Below are positions 11,317 to 21,278 of a DNA stretch of 64,000 nt, piece by piece (position 1 is the first letter of the stretch; each line of letters starts with the position of its first letter). A model generated the notes under the pieces. That model ran no database searches, was not told where the DNA came from, and worked only from the letters and a program-made list of their open reading frames with translations. A program made the translations under genes and the position numbers. The stretch spans positions 6,180,001-6,244,000 of the forward strand of contig NZ_CP017174.1 of NCBI RefSeq assembly GCF_006402735.1, given 5' to 3'. This stretch comes from Myxococcus xanthus. Its GTDB lineage: Bacteria; Myxococcota; Myxococcia; Myxococcales; Myxococcaceae.

Positions 11317-14300
11317 CTACGCCGCCGTCACCTTGTCGTCGTTGGCCGCGCCCGCCTCGCGCATGCGCACGCTGACGAGCTTGGAGATGCCCGGCTCCTC
11401 CATGGTGACGCCGTAGAGGGTGTTGGAGACCTCCATGGTCCGCTTGTTGTGGGTGATGAGGATGAACTGCGACTGCTTGCTCATCTCCTTCACCATGTCG
11501 TTGTAGCGGCCCACGTTGCCCTCATCCAACGGCGCGTCGACCTCGTCGAGGAGGCAGAAGGGCGTCGGCTTGATGAGGAAGATGCCGAAGATGAGGCCCA
11601 CGGCGGTGAGGGCCTTCTCGCCACCCGACAGCAGGTTGACGCTCTGCAGCTTCTTGCCGGGCGGCTGGGCGACGATTTCCACGCCCGGCTCCCCGCCCGG
11701 CCCCTCGTTGGTGAGGATGAGGCTGGCCCGGCCACCGCCGAACAGGCGCGGGAAGATGGCCTGGAACTTCTCGTTCACCACGTCGAAGGTCTGCTTGAAG
11801 CGCTCGCGGCTGGTGGCGTCGATGCGCTGGATGGCCTCCTTCAGCTGCTCGATGGAGGACTGCAGGTCCTGCTTCTGCGCGGTGAGGAAGTCGTAGCGCT
11901 TGGACAGCTCCGCGTGCTCGTCGATGGCGGTGAGGTTGATCTCCCCCATCTTCTCCACCTGCGCGCGCAGGTCCTTCAGCTCCGCCTCCGTCTCCGGGGC
12001 CAGCGCGGCCAGCATGTGGTACTTGTGCAGTTCGTTCGCCAGCTCCACCTGATGCCGCTCGCGGATGCCCCCCGCCAGGTGCTCCAGCTCCAGGGCGATT
12101 TCGCGCTCCCGCAGCGAGATTTGCGACAGGCCCTGCATCAGCTCGTCCACGCGGCCGCGCAGCTCGCGGAACGTCGCGTCCTGCTCACGCACTTCCGCGG
12201 AGGCCGTGGTGTGCGCCGCGCGGCGCGCCTCCAGCCCTTCCGCGGCGAGCCGGTGCTCCTCGGCGCGCTGGGACAGGCCGCCCTCGGTGTCCGTCGTGCG
12301 CCGCGCCAGCTCCTCGACGCGCGCCCCACCCTCCACCACCGTGGCCTGGAGCCGGGTGATGCGCGTCTCCATGTCCTTGCGCTGGGAGACGAGGCTGTCC
12401 AGCTCCTTGCGGGCCGACTCGCCACGCTCGCTGCCGGCGGCCACCTTGATGCGCAGGCCCGTCAGCTCGCCGTTGGCCGTCTCCGCGCGCAGGCGCAGCG
12501 ACTCCTGTTCGGCCACCAGCTGCTTCACCCGCTCCTCACGGCCCTCTCGGTCCGCCTGGCCGTGCGCCACCTCGCCGCGGCTCGCCTCCTCCTCGTGCCC
12601 CAGGGCCTGGTGGCTCTGGGTAAGCTGCCCCTCCTCCACTTCCAGGGCCCGCACCCGCTCGCGCACGCGGGCCAGGTCCTCGCCCGCCTTGTGCAGGTCC
12701 TTCTCCTGGCTGGCGAGGTTCAGCTCCTCGGCGTGCTGATTCTTCGCCAACCCCTTGAGGACGCCCTCCGCGTGCCCCATCTGCTTCTGGAGCGTGTAGT
12801 GCCGGGTGAGAATCTCGTTGTAGCGCTCCTCCACGCGGGCCACCTCGGTGGCCAGCTCGGCGATTTCGCGCTTCTTCTGGAGCGCGCCCACCGCCGCGCC
12901 CTCGCTCTCACCGCCGACGATGGTGCCGTCCGGGCGGAACACCTCGCCCTCCACCGTCACCAGCGTGCACGCCGGGCCGCCCGACTCGGTCCACGCGCGC
13001 GCCGTGGACACGTCCTGGACGATGACGACGTCCCCCAGCAGCAGCTGGACGAGCGGCGTCAGCGCCTCCTCACACGTCACCTCACGCAGGGCATGCGCGA
13101 GCACGCCGGGCTGGCTGAAGTCCGGCTCCAGCGGGGCCGGCAGCGCATCCAGCGCGGGCACCGGGAGGAAGCTGCCCCGGCCCTCGGCGTGGCCCTTGAG
13201 GTAGTCCACCAGCTCCACGCCCTTGTCGCGGCTCTCGACGATGACGTGCTGGAGCCGCTCCCCCAGGGCGGCCTCCACCGCGCGCTCGTAGCGCGGGGTG
13301 ACATTGATGACGTCCGCCACCAGGCCGAAGATGCCCTGCTCACGGGCCTGCACACCGGCGCGCGTCATCACGGCGCGCACGCCGCGGTCGAAGCCGTCGT
13401 AGTTCTTCTGGATGTCTTCCAGCGTGGAGAGGCGGCTGCGCTTGTCGCTCAGCTCCTCCCGCAGCGCGATGACCTCGATTTCGTTCTCCGTGAAGGCCGC
13501 GCGGGTGCGGGTGAGCGCGTCCTCTTCCTGGCCCTTGCGCTCGGCCAGCTCCGCGGCGAGGTGCCGGGTGTCCTCCACCCGCTTCGCCACGTCGCCCCGG
13601 ACGTTCTCCAGGGTCTGCTCCTGGGCGCGCAGGGTCTCCAGCTCGCCCTGGAGCTTCGCGCGGCGGGCGCCCAAATCCCCCCGCTGGCGGGCGAGGTTGA
13701 CCAGGTTGCTCTCGTGGTTGGCCAGGCGCGTGGCCACGGCCACCAGGCCGGCGCGCTCCTGCTCCAGGCGCAGCGCCACCTCTGTCTGGAGCTGGGACAC
13801 GCGGCGCAGTTCCTCCTGCGCCACCTGCATCGCGACCTCGTCCTCCTTCCACGAGCCGGCGATGCCCGACAGCTCCGCCTCGCGGGCGGCCATGGCCTCG
13901 GACATCTCCGCCTTGCGCGCCAGGAGCCCGTCCAGCTCCACCTGGGCGGCGGCCACGCGGGCCCGCGTCTCCTCCAGGTCGCGCTTGCCGTAGGTCATCT
14001 CCTGCGTGTCGCGCTGCAGGGAGCTCTCCAGCGTGTGCACCTCCGCGGCCAGCGCCTGGAGCGCGGCGGACTCCGCCTCCAGCTCCGCGCGGCGCCGGGT
14101 GATGGTCTCCTCCAGCTCCTTCACGCGGTCCAGGCTCTCCCGTTCCTCGGAGCCCAGGTTCTCCAGCCGCGACTGGAGCATCTTCTTCTCCGCCATCAGC
14201 TCCAGCTGGCGGTGCGTGGCCGCGTGCAGGTCGATGTCCCGCATGCGCGACTTGAGCTTCTTGTACTTCTCCGCCTTCTTCGCCTGGCGCGACAGCGCGT

Positions 14301-14919
14301 CGAGCCGCTTCTCCAGCTCGTTGGTGATGTCGGTGACGCGCAGCAGGTTGGCGTCGGTCGCCTCCATCTTGCGCTCGGCGGCCTTGCGGCGGGCCTTGTA
14401 CTTGGTGACGCCCGCGGCCTCCTCCAGCAGATGGCGCCGGTCCTCCGGCTTGCTGGACACGATGAGGCCCACGCGGCCCTGTTCGATGATGGAGTACGCC
14501 TTGGTGCCCACGCCGGTGCCGAGGAACAACTCGGTGATGTCCAGCAGCCGGCAAAGCGTCTTGTTGATGAGGTACTCGGAGTCGCCGTTGCGGAACAGGC
14601 GCCGCGTCACCGTGACTTCGGAGAAGCCCTGGTACTGGGGCGCGAGCTGGTCCGTGTCATCCACGATGAACGTGAGCGACACCTCCGCCATGGACAGCGG
14701 CGGCTTGTTCTCCGAGCCGTTGAAGATGACGTCCTCCATGCCGCGGCCACGGAGGTTCTTCGCGCTCTGCTCACCCATCACCCAGCGGATGGCGTCCACG
14801 ACGTTGGACTTGCCGCAGCCGTTGGGCCCGACGATGCCCGTCACGCCTTCATCGAACGTGAAGACACTCCGTTCCATGAAGGACTTGAAGCCGGTGATGT
14901 CCAACCGCTTGATTCGCAT
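11317..14919 (-). CDS. smc: Chromosome segregation protein SMC
   Basis: A 1200-residue condensin-type ATPase that, with ScpA and ScpB, organises and segregates the chromosome. The N-terminal head has the Walker A GPNGCGKSNVVDAIR (about residue 32); long coiled coils flank a central hinge at about 515-650 (GLVADVINVTPRYERAVEAA region); the C-terminal head has the ABC signature LLSGGEKALTAVG and Walker B FCLLDEVDAPLDEGNV. Length matches the family. It stands alone on the minus strand and converges on the lipoprotein gene. scpAB are not in the window. The start MRIKRLDITGFKSF fits homologues exactly. Confidence 0.97.
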   Translation of the reverse strand: MRIKRLDITGFKSFMERSVFTFDEGVTGIVGPNGCGKSNVVDAIRWVMGEQSAKNLRGRGMEDVIFNGSENKPPLSMAEVSLTFIVDDTDQLAPQYQGFSEVTVTRRLFRNGDSEYLINKTLCRLLDITELFLGTGVGTKAYSIIEQGRVGLIVSSKPEDRRHLLEEAAGVTKYKARRKAAERKMEATDANLLRVTDITNELEKRLDALSRQAKKAEKYKKLKSRMRDIDLHAATHRQLELMAEKKMLQSRLENLGSEERESLDRVKELEETITRRRAELEAESAALQALAAEVHTLESSLQRDTQEMTYGKRDLEETRARVAAAQVELDGLLARKAEMSEAMAAREAELSGIAGSWKEDEVAMQVAQEELRRVSQLQTEVALRLEQERAGLVAVATRLANHESNLVNLARQRGDLGARRAKLQGELETLRAQEQTLENVRGDVAKRVEDTRHLAAELAERKGQEEDALTRTRAAFTENEIEVIALREELSDKRSRLSTLEDIQKNYDGFDRGVRAVMTRAGVQAREQGIFGLVADVINVTPRYERAVEAALGERLQHVIVESRDKGVELVDYLKGHAEGRGSFLPVPALDALPAPLEPDFSQPGVLAHALREVTCEEALTPLVQLLLGDVVIVQDVSTARAWTESGGPACTLVTVEGEVFRPDGTIVGGESEGAAVGALQKKREIAELATEVARVEERYNEILTRHYTLQKQMGHAEGVLKGLAKNQHAEELNLASQEKDLHKAGEDLARVRERVRALEVEEGQLTQSHQALGHEEEASRGEVAHGQADREGREERVKQLVAEQESLRLRAETANGELTGLRIKVAAGSERGESARKELDSLVSQRKDMETRITRLQATVVEGGARVEELARRTTDTEGGLSQRAEEHRLAAEGLEARRAAHTTASAEVREQDATFRELRGRVDELMQGLSQISLREREIALELEHLAGGIRERHQVELANELHKYHMLAALAPETEAELKDLRAQVEKMGEINLTAIDEHAELSKRYDFLTAQKQDLQSSIEQLKEAIQRIDATSRERFKQTFDVVNEKFQAIFPRLFGGGRASLILTNEGPGGEPGVEIVAQPPGKKLQSVNLLSGGEKALTAVGLIFGIFLIKPTPFCLLDEVDAPLDEGNVGRYNDMVKEMSKQSQFILITHNKRTMEVSNTLYGVTMEEPGISKLVSVRMREAGAANDDKVTAA

Positions 14920-15519
14920 GCCAGCGGGCTCCTAGAGCGGGCTCGGTACGAGGAGAAAATCGCGCGCGAGGCCGAAAAATCGGCCTCTGAGCGTTCAGCA
15001 GAAAGGAGTACCAGCCACCTTCCAGACGATCAAGCATGGCCATGCCACGCATCGCCATACGTTCGGTTGCCTGGTCTGCGACAGAGCGGACGTGCTCTGT
15101 AGCTGTAGCGCGCGCACTGCGAGGCGGCGGCGTGTGCACCGCGCTTCTACGCTCCCATGACGTCCTCCCGCCGGTGTGGCTGCGTCAGCCCTGTTGAGTC
15201 CTGTTGCGCCACGCGAGCGCGTGACCTTCCGCGGGACGTATCATTCCGGTCTGACATGCCCTCGGTAGACGCTGGGTTCCTTCGGCGCGGCCCCACCCGA
15301 GCCCACACGAACGCGCCGCCCGTGCCCACCTGACAGGCAGGCGTGTCGACGCGATGCGGGAGGGCCACGTCGCCCACGCGAACGTCGATGTGGCAGCCGC
15401 GCGTGCCGGGCATCACGCACGCATCATGACCAGGGGCAGGGTGAGACAGAACCGCCGCGTCGTGAAGCGCGGGTCGCCCGCAGCGAAGAAGCCCCAGCCA
15501 GGAACCAGCGTCGACGGGC
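14920..15519. other. 600-nt gap upstream of smc; no convincing gene
   Basis: No RNA gene seen. The smc promoter should lie here. On the minus strand, about 15235-15410 reads as a plausible protein piece (starting MPGTRGCHIDVRVGDV and containing GTGGAFVWARVGPR), and in another frame upstream GDPRFTTRRFCLTLPL then a stop. This looks like the remains of a frameshifted exported protein, but it may be chance in GC-rich DNA. Confidence 0.35.
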
Positions 15520-16911
15520 TCAGGAATCGTTCGAGGCGCTCGGGGGCGGCTCACCGGAGCCCGCCGAGCCGTCTGACACGGTGCGCGCGGGCGCCGTCCG
15601 CGACTGCGGCTCCACGGTGACGCGCACCACGCGTGGCCCTTCCACCGCGTCCACGACGATGCGCCACATGTCGAGCCGCAGCGTGTCCCCCTTCACGGGA
15701 ACACGGCCCAGCCGCGTCATGAGGTAGCCGGCGATGGTCGTCACTTCGCCCTCTTCGTCCTCGTCCAGGTCGAAGTTGACGTCCAGCCGCTCCTCCAGGT
15801 CGTCGAGCTGCGCGGTGCCCGGCAGCTCGAAGCGGCCGCCAGGCAGCGCGCGGACCTCGTCCATGCGGCGGCCCAGCTCCGCGACGTCGCCCACCACCTC
15901 GGCCACCACGTCGGCGATCGTCACCAGCCCGGACGTGCCGCCGTGCTCGTCCACCACCAGCGCCGTCTGCCGGCGCCGGCGCCGGAACTCCGCCAGCAGT
16001 TGCTCCAGCGTGGCGCCTTCGGGGATGAACAGCACCGGCCGCTGCACCTGCGCCAGGCTGCGCAGCTCGCCCCGGGACAGCAGGAAGAAGAGGTCCTTGG
16101 CGTTCACCACGCCCTCGACCTCGTCGAGGTTGCCCCGGCACACCGGCAGCCACGTGTGGCCCGCCGCGCGAGCATCCGCGATGCACTTCTCCAGCGGCTC
16201 TTCCACGTCCAGGAACTTCACCTGGTTGCGCGGAACCATCACCTGCCGCGCCGTCTTCTGCGCCATCTCCAGCGCGCGCTCCAGCAGCTCCGCGCGTGCC
16301 GTCGTAATCGCGCCCGCCTGCGCCGAGCTGTGGAGGATGACCAGCAGCTCGTCCTCGCTGTGCGCCTCGTGCGCCTCCCCTACCGACTGGAGGCCAAAGA
16401 CGCGCAGCACCCACGCCGCCAGCCCGTTGAGCAGGACGATGGCCGGGTAGAACAGGACGTAGAACACCCGCATGGGCAGAGCCACCGCGAGCGTCGTGTC
16501 CTCGGGCCGCTGAATCGCCAGGCTCTTGGGCGCCAGCTCACCGAGGACGATGTGTAGGAAGGTGATGATGCTGAAGCCAATCACCACCGCCGCGGAGTGG
16601 GCCAACGTGGTGGAGGCGCCCTCTGGTACCAACGGCACCAGCACCGGCTCCAACAAACGCGCGAAGGCCGGTTCACCCAGCCAGCCCAGGCCCAGGGAAG
16701 CCAGGGTGATGCCGAACTGCGTGGCGGAGAGGTACGCGTCCAGCTTCTCCACCATCTTCATGGCCGTGGGCGCGCCCGGCGCACCTTCGTCCACCAGGGC
16801 CTGGAGCCGCGTGGCGCGGATCTTCACGATGGCGAACTCGGTCGCCACGAAGAAGCCGTTGGCGAATACGAGGAGGATCGCCAACCCCAGGAACAACCAT
16901 TCGTTGCCCAT
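15520..16911 (-). CDS. CNNM/HlyC-CorC family membrane protein with CBS pair
   Basis: A 463-residue protein: a DUF21/CNNM membrane domain (about residues 1-195, three to four helices beginning NEWLFLGLAILLVFANGFFV), a CBS-domain pair (about 205-335, containing MVPRNQVKFLDVEEPLEKC and VVDEHGGTSGLVTIADVV), and a C-terminal CorC_HlyC transporter-associated domain (about 350-435). Relatives act in magnesium or cobalt efflux and tolerance; the name hemolysin is historical. The CBS pair likely senses Mg-ATP. The start is 3 nt after the stop of the TPR gene, so the two are co-transcribed and possibly co-translated. Confidence 0.88.
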   Translation of the reverse strand: MGNEWLFLGLAILLVFANGFFVATEFAIVKIRATRLQALVDEGAPGAPTAMKMVEKLDAYLSATQFGITLASLGLGWLGEPAFARLLEPVLVPLVPEGASTTLAHSAAVVIGFSIITFLHIVLGELAPKSLAIQRPEDTTLAVALPMRVFYVLFYPAIVLLNGLAAWVLRVFGLQSVGEAHEAHSEDELLVILHSSAQAGAITTARAELLERALEMAQKTARQVMVPRNQVKFLDVEEPLEKCIADARAAGHTWLPVCRGNLDEVEGVVNAKDLFFLLSRGELRSLAQVQRPVLFIPEGATLEQLLAEFRRRRRQTALVVDEHGGTSGLVTIADVVAEVVGDVAELGRRMDEVRALPGGRFELPGTAQLDDLEERLDVNFDLDEDEEGEVTTIAGYLMTRLGRVPVKGDTLRLDMWRIVVDAVEGPRVVRVTVEPQSRTAPARTVSDGSAGSGEPPPSASNDS

Positions 16912-16914
16912 GGC

Positions 16915-17730
16915 TCAGAACAAGGCTTCGAAGTCCGGGTCACCCTTGAGGGCGTCGAACATGGGGTCGGTGGACAGCCACCCCATTACCTTCGGCCGGT
17001 CCGCCGTGAGCGACTTCTGCAGGTACTGCACGGCGTCCTTGGGACGCCCCCACAGCGCGAACAGGGCGGACAGGTTGTAGTTGAGCAGCAGGTCTTCCGG
17101 GTTGAGCGCCCGCGCCCGCTCATAGGCGCGCTCCGCCTCCGCGTAGAAGCCCTTCTGCGCGAAGCAGATGCCCAAATCCAGCTGCGCCTCGAAGTTGTCC
17201 GGCTCCAGGCGCACCACTTCCTTCAACTGGGTGATGGCGGAGCGGTAGTCGCCCTCGTCCATCATCAGCGCGGCCAGCTCGTGACGGGGGAAGGCGTCCT
17301 GGGAGTCCAGCTCGATGGCCGTCTGGAGCTCGCGCATCGCCTCCTCCACGCGGCCCTGGTCCGCGTAGGTGAGGCCCAGGTTGAGGTGGGCGTCCGGATA
17401 CTCCGGGTCCAACTCGATGGCTTCCTTGTACTCCTCCACCGCCATCTCCCCCGCGTGGGTGGAGAGGAAGCAGGCCAGGTTGTAGTGCGCCGTGGCACTC
17501 TCTGGCTCCAGCTTCAGGGCGGTGAGGTACTCCGACAGCGCCTCGCGGAAGAGCTTCTTCTCCGCGTAGACGGTCGCCAGGTTGTCGTGGGCGTGCGCGG
17601 AGCTCGGGTCGAGGTCAATGGCCTTCTTGAACTCCTTGATGGCCTCGTCGAGCCAACCCCGGTCCGCCAGCTCGATTCCACGAGTGTTGTGCTCGTCGGA
17701 GAGAGCGATGTTGTCCTTTTCGCGGGCCAT
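16915..17730 (-). CDS. TPR-repeat protein
   Basis: A 271-residue cytoplasmic protein of about six tetratricopeptide repeats, 34 residues each, with the usual W/L-G-Y-A-F-A-P spacing; examples are NTRGIELADRGWLDEAIKEF, ATVYAEKKLFREALSEYLTAL and NLGLTYADQGRVEEAMREL. TPRs make scaffold surfaces for protein partners. There is no signal peptide. It is the first gene of a two-gene operon with the CNNM-type membrane protein and may be its assembly partner; that is inference from position only. A divergent CapA-type gene starts 63 nt upstream, so both promoters must lie in that short space. Confidence 0.88.
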   Translation of the reverse strand: MAREKDNIALSDEHNTRGIELADRGWLDEAIKEFKKAIDLDPSSAHAHDNLATVYAEKKLFREALSEYLTALKLEPESATAHYNLACFLSTHAGEMAVEEYKEAIELDPEYPDAHLNLGLTYADQGRVEEAMRELQTAIELDSQDAFPRHELAALMMDEGDYRSAITQLKEVVRLEPDNFEAQLDLGICFAQKGFYAEAERAYERARALNPEDLLLNYNLSALFALWGRPKDAVQYLQKSLTADRPKVMGWLSTDPMFDALKGDPDFEALF

Positions 17731-17792
17731 GAGCGCGCGGGCAATCTACGCGCCGCGCTCCAAGAGGTGCAAGGTAGAGTTTCCCCTCGCCC

Positions 17793-18992
17793 ATGCGCCA
17801 CGTCGCCCTGCTGCTGCTCCTGTTGTCCGCCTGTCACCCCCGCGCCGTCCCCCCGCCAGAGCTATCGCCGCCGGAGGAGCCCGCCCGACAGTCCCCCGCC
17901 CCCGGGGATGCGGGCCAGGCGCCCGCCCCCTCCGCCGAGGCACCGGTGGCCGAGCCCCAGGCCCGCTCCGTGTCCATCATCGTGGGCGGCGACGTGACGC
18001 TGGGCCACAACTACCAGACACACTACGACGCGGAGACCGCCAAGGGCCGCCCCCGGGACGCCCTGCTGTCCTACGGGTTCCAGGAGGTGAAGCCCCTGAC
18101 GGACGCCGCCGACCTGTTCGTCGTCAACCTGGAGTGCCCCTTCACCGAGCGCGGCGAGAAGCTGCCCAAGAACTTCAACTTCCGCGCGAAGCCGGAGCTG
18201 GTGGGCATCCTCACCGCCGGCGGCGTGGACGTGGTGAGCCTGGCCAACAACCACCTGATGGACTACGGCGCCCAGGGCCTGCTCGACACGCTGGACACCC
18301 TGGACGCGGCGCACATCCCCTACTTCGGCGCGGGCCGGAACCTGGCGGAGGCCCGGCGCCCCGCCATCCTCACCGTGGGTGGCCAGCGGGTGGCGCTGCT
18401 GGGCTACTTCTTCCTGGGCACGCGCAACATCGAACCGCCCGGGGTCTACGCCACGGAGACGACCCCTGGGGTCGCCGGCCACTTCTCCGACGAGGCCGTC
18501 ATGGAGCAGATGCTCAGGGAGGACATCGCCGCGGCCCGGGCCCAGGCGGACATCGTCCTGCCCTACTTCCACTGGGGGCGCGAAGGCACCTACACCCCGG
18601 AGCCCTACCAGGTCCGGCTGGCCCACGCCGCCATCGACGCGGGCGCTGCGGGTGTGCTGGGCGCCCACCCGCACGTCCTACAAGCCATGGAGCTGTACCA
18701 GGGCAGACCTGTCGTCTACTCGCTGGGGAACTTCGTCTTCGGGGGGAACTGGAACCCTCGCGACAAGCGCGGCGCCCTGTGGAAGGGCCACTTCGGGCCC
18801 GACGGCGGCTACCTGTCCAGCGAGGTTCTGCCCTTGAGGACCGACCGCTTCCCGGAGCTGCCCTTCCAGCCGGTGCCCGTCACGGGCGAGGCGGCGGAGG
18901 CGGTGCTGCGGCTCCTGGCGGAGTCTTCAGAAGGCGTGGAGCGGATGCTGCCCGAGTTGGAGCCGTGGGCCCGTCCGCCTCCCTCCCCCTGA
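17793..18992 (+). CDS. CapA-family (PGA_cap) metallophosphatase-like lipoprotein
   Basis: A 399-residue exported lipoprotein: MRHVALLLLLLSACHP gives a clear lipobox (LLSAC). A Pro-rich linker to about residue 55 is followed by the CapA fold with GGDVTLGHNYQ, NLECPFTERG, SLANNHLMDYG, YFHWGREGTYTP and GAHPHVLQAMELY and SLGNFVFGG, which are the metal-binding motifs of poly-gamma-glutamate CapA and related calcineurin-like enzymes. CapA proteins take part in capsule or poly-glutamate synthesis; many members stand alone, as here without capBC, and their substrate is unknown. A final basic/hydrophobic tail has no anchor. Confidence 0.88.
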   Translation: MRHVALLLLLLSACHPRAVPPPELSPPEEPARQSPAPGDAGQAPAPSAEAPVAEPQARSVSIIVGGDVTLGHNYQTHYDAETAKGRPRDALLSYGFQEVKPLTDAADLFVVNLECPFTERGEKLPKNFNFRAKPELVGILTAGGVDVVSLANNHLMDYGAQGLLDTLDTLDAAHIPYFGAGRNLAEARRPAILTVGGQRVALLGYFFLGTRNIEPPGVYATETTPGVAGHFSDEAVMEQMLREDIAAARAQADIVLPYFHWGREGTYTPEPYQVRLAHAAIDAGAAGVLGAHPHVLQAMELYQGRPVVYSLGNFVFGGNWNPRDKRGALWKGHFGPDGGYLSSEVLPLRTDRFPELPFQPVPVTGEAAEAVLRLLAESSEGVERMLPELEPWARPPPSP

Positions 18993-19019
18993 AGTCCGAG
19001 GGAGGGAGTAGCCAACGCA

Positions 19020-19142
19020 CTAGACCTTGTTGTTGGACTGGCCCTTCTTGGCGCGGCTGCGGCGGCGCTTCAGCTGGGCCTTCCGGCCCTTGGCGCGGTT
19101 GGCGACCTTCTTCTTGGAACGATTTCCCTTCTGGGCGGGCAT
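19020..19142 (-). CDS. Small very basic 40-residue protein
   Basis: Forty residues, about 45% Lys/Arg, starting MPAQKGNRSKKKVANRAKG and ending QSNNKV. The minus-strand ATG at 19142 has GGAG 9 nt before it; the longer in-frame reading to 19280 has no support. The composition suggests RNA- or ribosome-binding, similar to small ribosomal accessory proteins, but no family is certain. It sits divergently to prfA, 155 nt apart, and converges on the CapA gene. Strong codon bias makes it a probable real gene. Cellular role unknown. Confidence 0.65.
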   Translation of the reverse strand: MPAQKGNRSKKKVANRAKGRKAQLKRRRSRAKKGQSNNKV

Positions 19143-19297
19143 GTGGAAGGACTCCGTGTAGGTGATGTGAAACCGACCGCTCAGCGCGGTGAGGGCGGCC
19201 CTTTTTTCATGCTCCCGCCCAAGCGTCCAAGGAATTTCTTGACTCCGCCCGCCCTTGCCAGAGGCCGTGCAAAGGGGCAATACCCCCCGGAACGACG

Positions 19298-20386
19298 ATG
19301 ATTGACAAACTCGAAGACGTCGAACGCCGGTTCGAACGCCTGACCGCCGACCTGTCGAACCCCGACGTACTCGCCGACTCGGCGAGGCTCCAGAAGGTGT
19401 CCAAGGAGCGCGCGGGCCTGGAGAAGCTGGTCGAGGCCTTCCGGGCCTACCGCAAGGTGCTCGCCGACCTCAGCGAGGTCGAAGCCTGGCTCGGCAGCAG
19501 CGACGCCGACGAGAAGGCCTTTGCCCGCGAGTCCCTGCCCGGCCTGAAGGAGCAGCGCGACGAGATGGAGGCCAGCCTCAAGATTCTCCTCCTGCCCAAG
19601 GACCCGAATGACGAGAAGAACGTCATCCTGGAAATCCGCGCGGGCGCGGGCGGTGACGAGGCGGCCCTCTTCGCCGAGGAGGTCATGCAGATGTACCTCC
19701 GCTACGCGGACCGCCGGGGCTGGAAGGCGGACATCCTGGACATGAGCCCGGGCAACGCCGGCGGCGTGAAGGACGCCACGGTGACGCTGTCCGGCGACGC
19801 CGTCTTCAGCAACATGAAGTACGAGTCCGGCGTACACCGCGTGCAGCGGGTGCCGGCCACGGAGACGCAGGGCCGCATCCACACGTCCACGATCACGGTG
19901 TCGGTGATGCCGGAGGCGGAGGACGTGGACGTGCAGGTGAACCCGGCGGACATCGAGATGCAGGTGATGCGCTCCACGGGCTCGGGCGGCCAGAGCGTCA
20001 ACACCACGGACTCCGCGGTGCGCCTCATCCACCACCCGACGGGCATCGTGGTGAAGTGCCAGCAGGAGAAGAGCCAGCTGAAGAACCGCACCATGGCCAT
20101 GCGCATGCTGCGGGCGAAGCTCTACGAAATCGAGCAGGAGCGCATCCGCAACGAGCGCGACTCCGCGCGCCGCGCCCAGGTGGGCACCGGTGACCGCAGC
20201 GAGAAGATTCGCACCTACAACTTCCCGCAGGACCGGCTGACCGACCACCGCATTGGCCTCACCGTGCACAACCTGCCGGGCGTCATGGCTGGCAACGTGG
20301 ACGACGTCATCACCGCCTGCCGGACCTACTACCAGGCCGAAGCGCTCAAGGCGCAGACGGCCGGCGGCCCGAAGCCCTCCGCATGA
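19298..20386 (+). CDS. prfA: Peptide chain release factor 1
   Basis: A 362-residue class I release factor that reads UAA and UAG and triggers peptidyl-tRNA hydrolysis. The GGQ catalytic motif is in [17 protein letters not shown] (about residue 229-240), and the RF1-specific PAT tripeptide in [14 protein letters not shown] reads the stop codon (RF2 would show SPF). The start [13 protein letters not shown] matches homologues. Its stop overlaps the prmC start by 4 nt (ATGA), which is the usual prfA-prmC pairing. GGACAA-type SD is weak; AACGACG precedes the ATG. Confidence 0.97.
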   Translation: MIDKLEDVERRFERLTADLSNPDVLADSARLQKVSKERAGLEKLVEAFRAYRKVLADLSEVEAWLGSSDADEKAFARESLPGLKEQRDEMEASLKILLLPKDPNDEKNVILEIRAGAGGDEAALFAEEVMQMYLRYADRRGWKADILDMSPGNAGGVKDATVTLSGDAVFSNMKYESGVHRVQRVPATETQGRIHTSTITVSVMPEAEDVDVQVNPADIEMQVMRSTGSGGQSVNTTDSAVRLIHHPTGIVVKCQQEKSQLKNRTMAMRMLRAKLYEIEQERIRNERDSARRAQVGTGDRSEKIRTYNFPQDRLTDHRIGLTVHNLPGVMAGNVDDVITACRTYYQAEALKAQTAGGPKPSA

Positions 20387-21264
20387 GCAGCGACCCCTGG
20401 ACCATCCGCAGGGTCCTCACCTGGACGACGCAGCACTTCGAGAAGCGACAGGTGGATGCCCCGCGGCTCACCGCGGAAATCCTCCTGTCGTACGTGCTCA
20501 AGCTCAGCCGCGTCCGGCTGTACGTGGACCTGGACCGCCCGCTCTCCAAGGACGAGCTGGGCGCCTTCCGTGCCCTCATCGAGCGGCGCATGGCGGGCGA
20601 GCCCACGCAGTACCTGACGGGGGTGCGTGAGTTCTACAACCGCCCCTTCAAGGTGGACGCCCGGGTGCTGATTCCGCGCCCGGAGACGGAGCTGCTGGTG
20701 GAGGCGGCGCTGCGCATGCTTCCCAAGAACGCGCCCGGCCGCGCGCTGGACGTGTGCACCGGCTCCGGCTGCATCGCCATCAGCCTGGCGGCCGAGCGGC
20801 CACAGGCCACCGTCATCGCCACCGACCTGTCGCCGGACGCCTGCGCGCTGGCGCGGGAGAACGCCCAGGCGCTGGGCGTGGCGGACCGGGTGACGGTGTT
20901 GCAGGGCGACCTCTTCGCCCCGGTGCCCGAGGGCGAGCGCTTCCAGGTGGTGGTCTCCAACCCGCCGTACATCGCCTCCGGGGAGATTCCCGGCCTGTCC
21001 GCCGAGGTGCGACGCGAGCCGAAGCTGGCGCTCGACGGCGGGCCGGACGGACTGGTGGCGGTGCGCCGGGTGGTGACGGGCGCGCGCCAGTGGTTGGAGC
21101 CTGGCGGCCTCCTTGCAATGGAGATTGGTGAGGACCAGGGCCCCGCCGTCCTGGAGCTCCTGCGTGCCGCGGGTTACGCGGACGCGCGGGTGGAGAAGGA
21201 CCTGGAGCGGCGGGAACGGATGGCATTTGGGACACAGCCCGTGGCCAGCGAGCCACAGGGCTGA
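20383..21264 (+). CDS. prmC: Release factor glutamine N5-methyltransferase
   Basis: A 293-residue SAM-dependent methyltransferase that methylates the Gln of the GGQ motif in release factors, raising their activity. An N-terminal helical domain (about 1-90) precedes the methyltransferase fold with the SAM motif [16 protein letters not shown] and the diagnostic NPPY in [14 protein letters not shown]. The ATG overlaps the prfA stop, giving translational coupling to the protein whose product it modifies. murA follows after 14 nt, so prfA-prmC-murA form one operon. Confidence 0.95.
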   Translation: MSSDPWTIRRVLTWTTQHFEKRQVDAPRLTAEILLSYVLKLSRVRLYVDLDRPLSKDELGAFRALIERRMAGEPTQYLTGVREFYNRPFKVDARVLIPRPETELLVEAALRMLPKNAPGRALDVCTGSGCIAISLAAERPQATVIATDLSPDACALARENAQALGVADRVTVLQGDLFAPVPEGERFQVVVSNPPYIASGEIPGLSAEVRREPKLALDGGPDGLVAVRRVVTGARQWLEPGGLLAMEIGEDQGPAVLELLRAAGYADARVEKDLERRERMAFGTQPVASEPQG

Positions 21265-21278
21265 AGACGCAGGGAACC

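Noticed and set aside
11293-15102. Very long open frame on the plus strand opposite smc (1269 codons)
   Set aside because: It is a shadow of the smc codon bias: Leu/Arg/His/Gln/Ala-rich text without domains, and smc itself is fully supported.
19239-19266. TTGACT upstream of prfA as promoter
   Set aside because: No acceptable -10 at 16-18 nt; GC-rich throughout. Promoter position left open.
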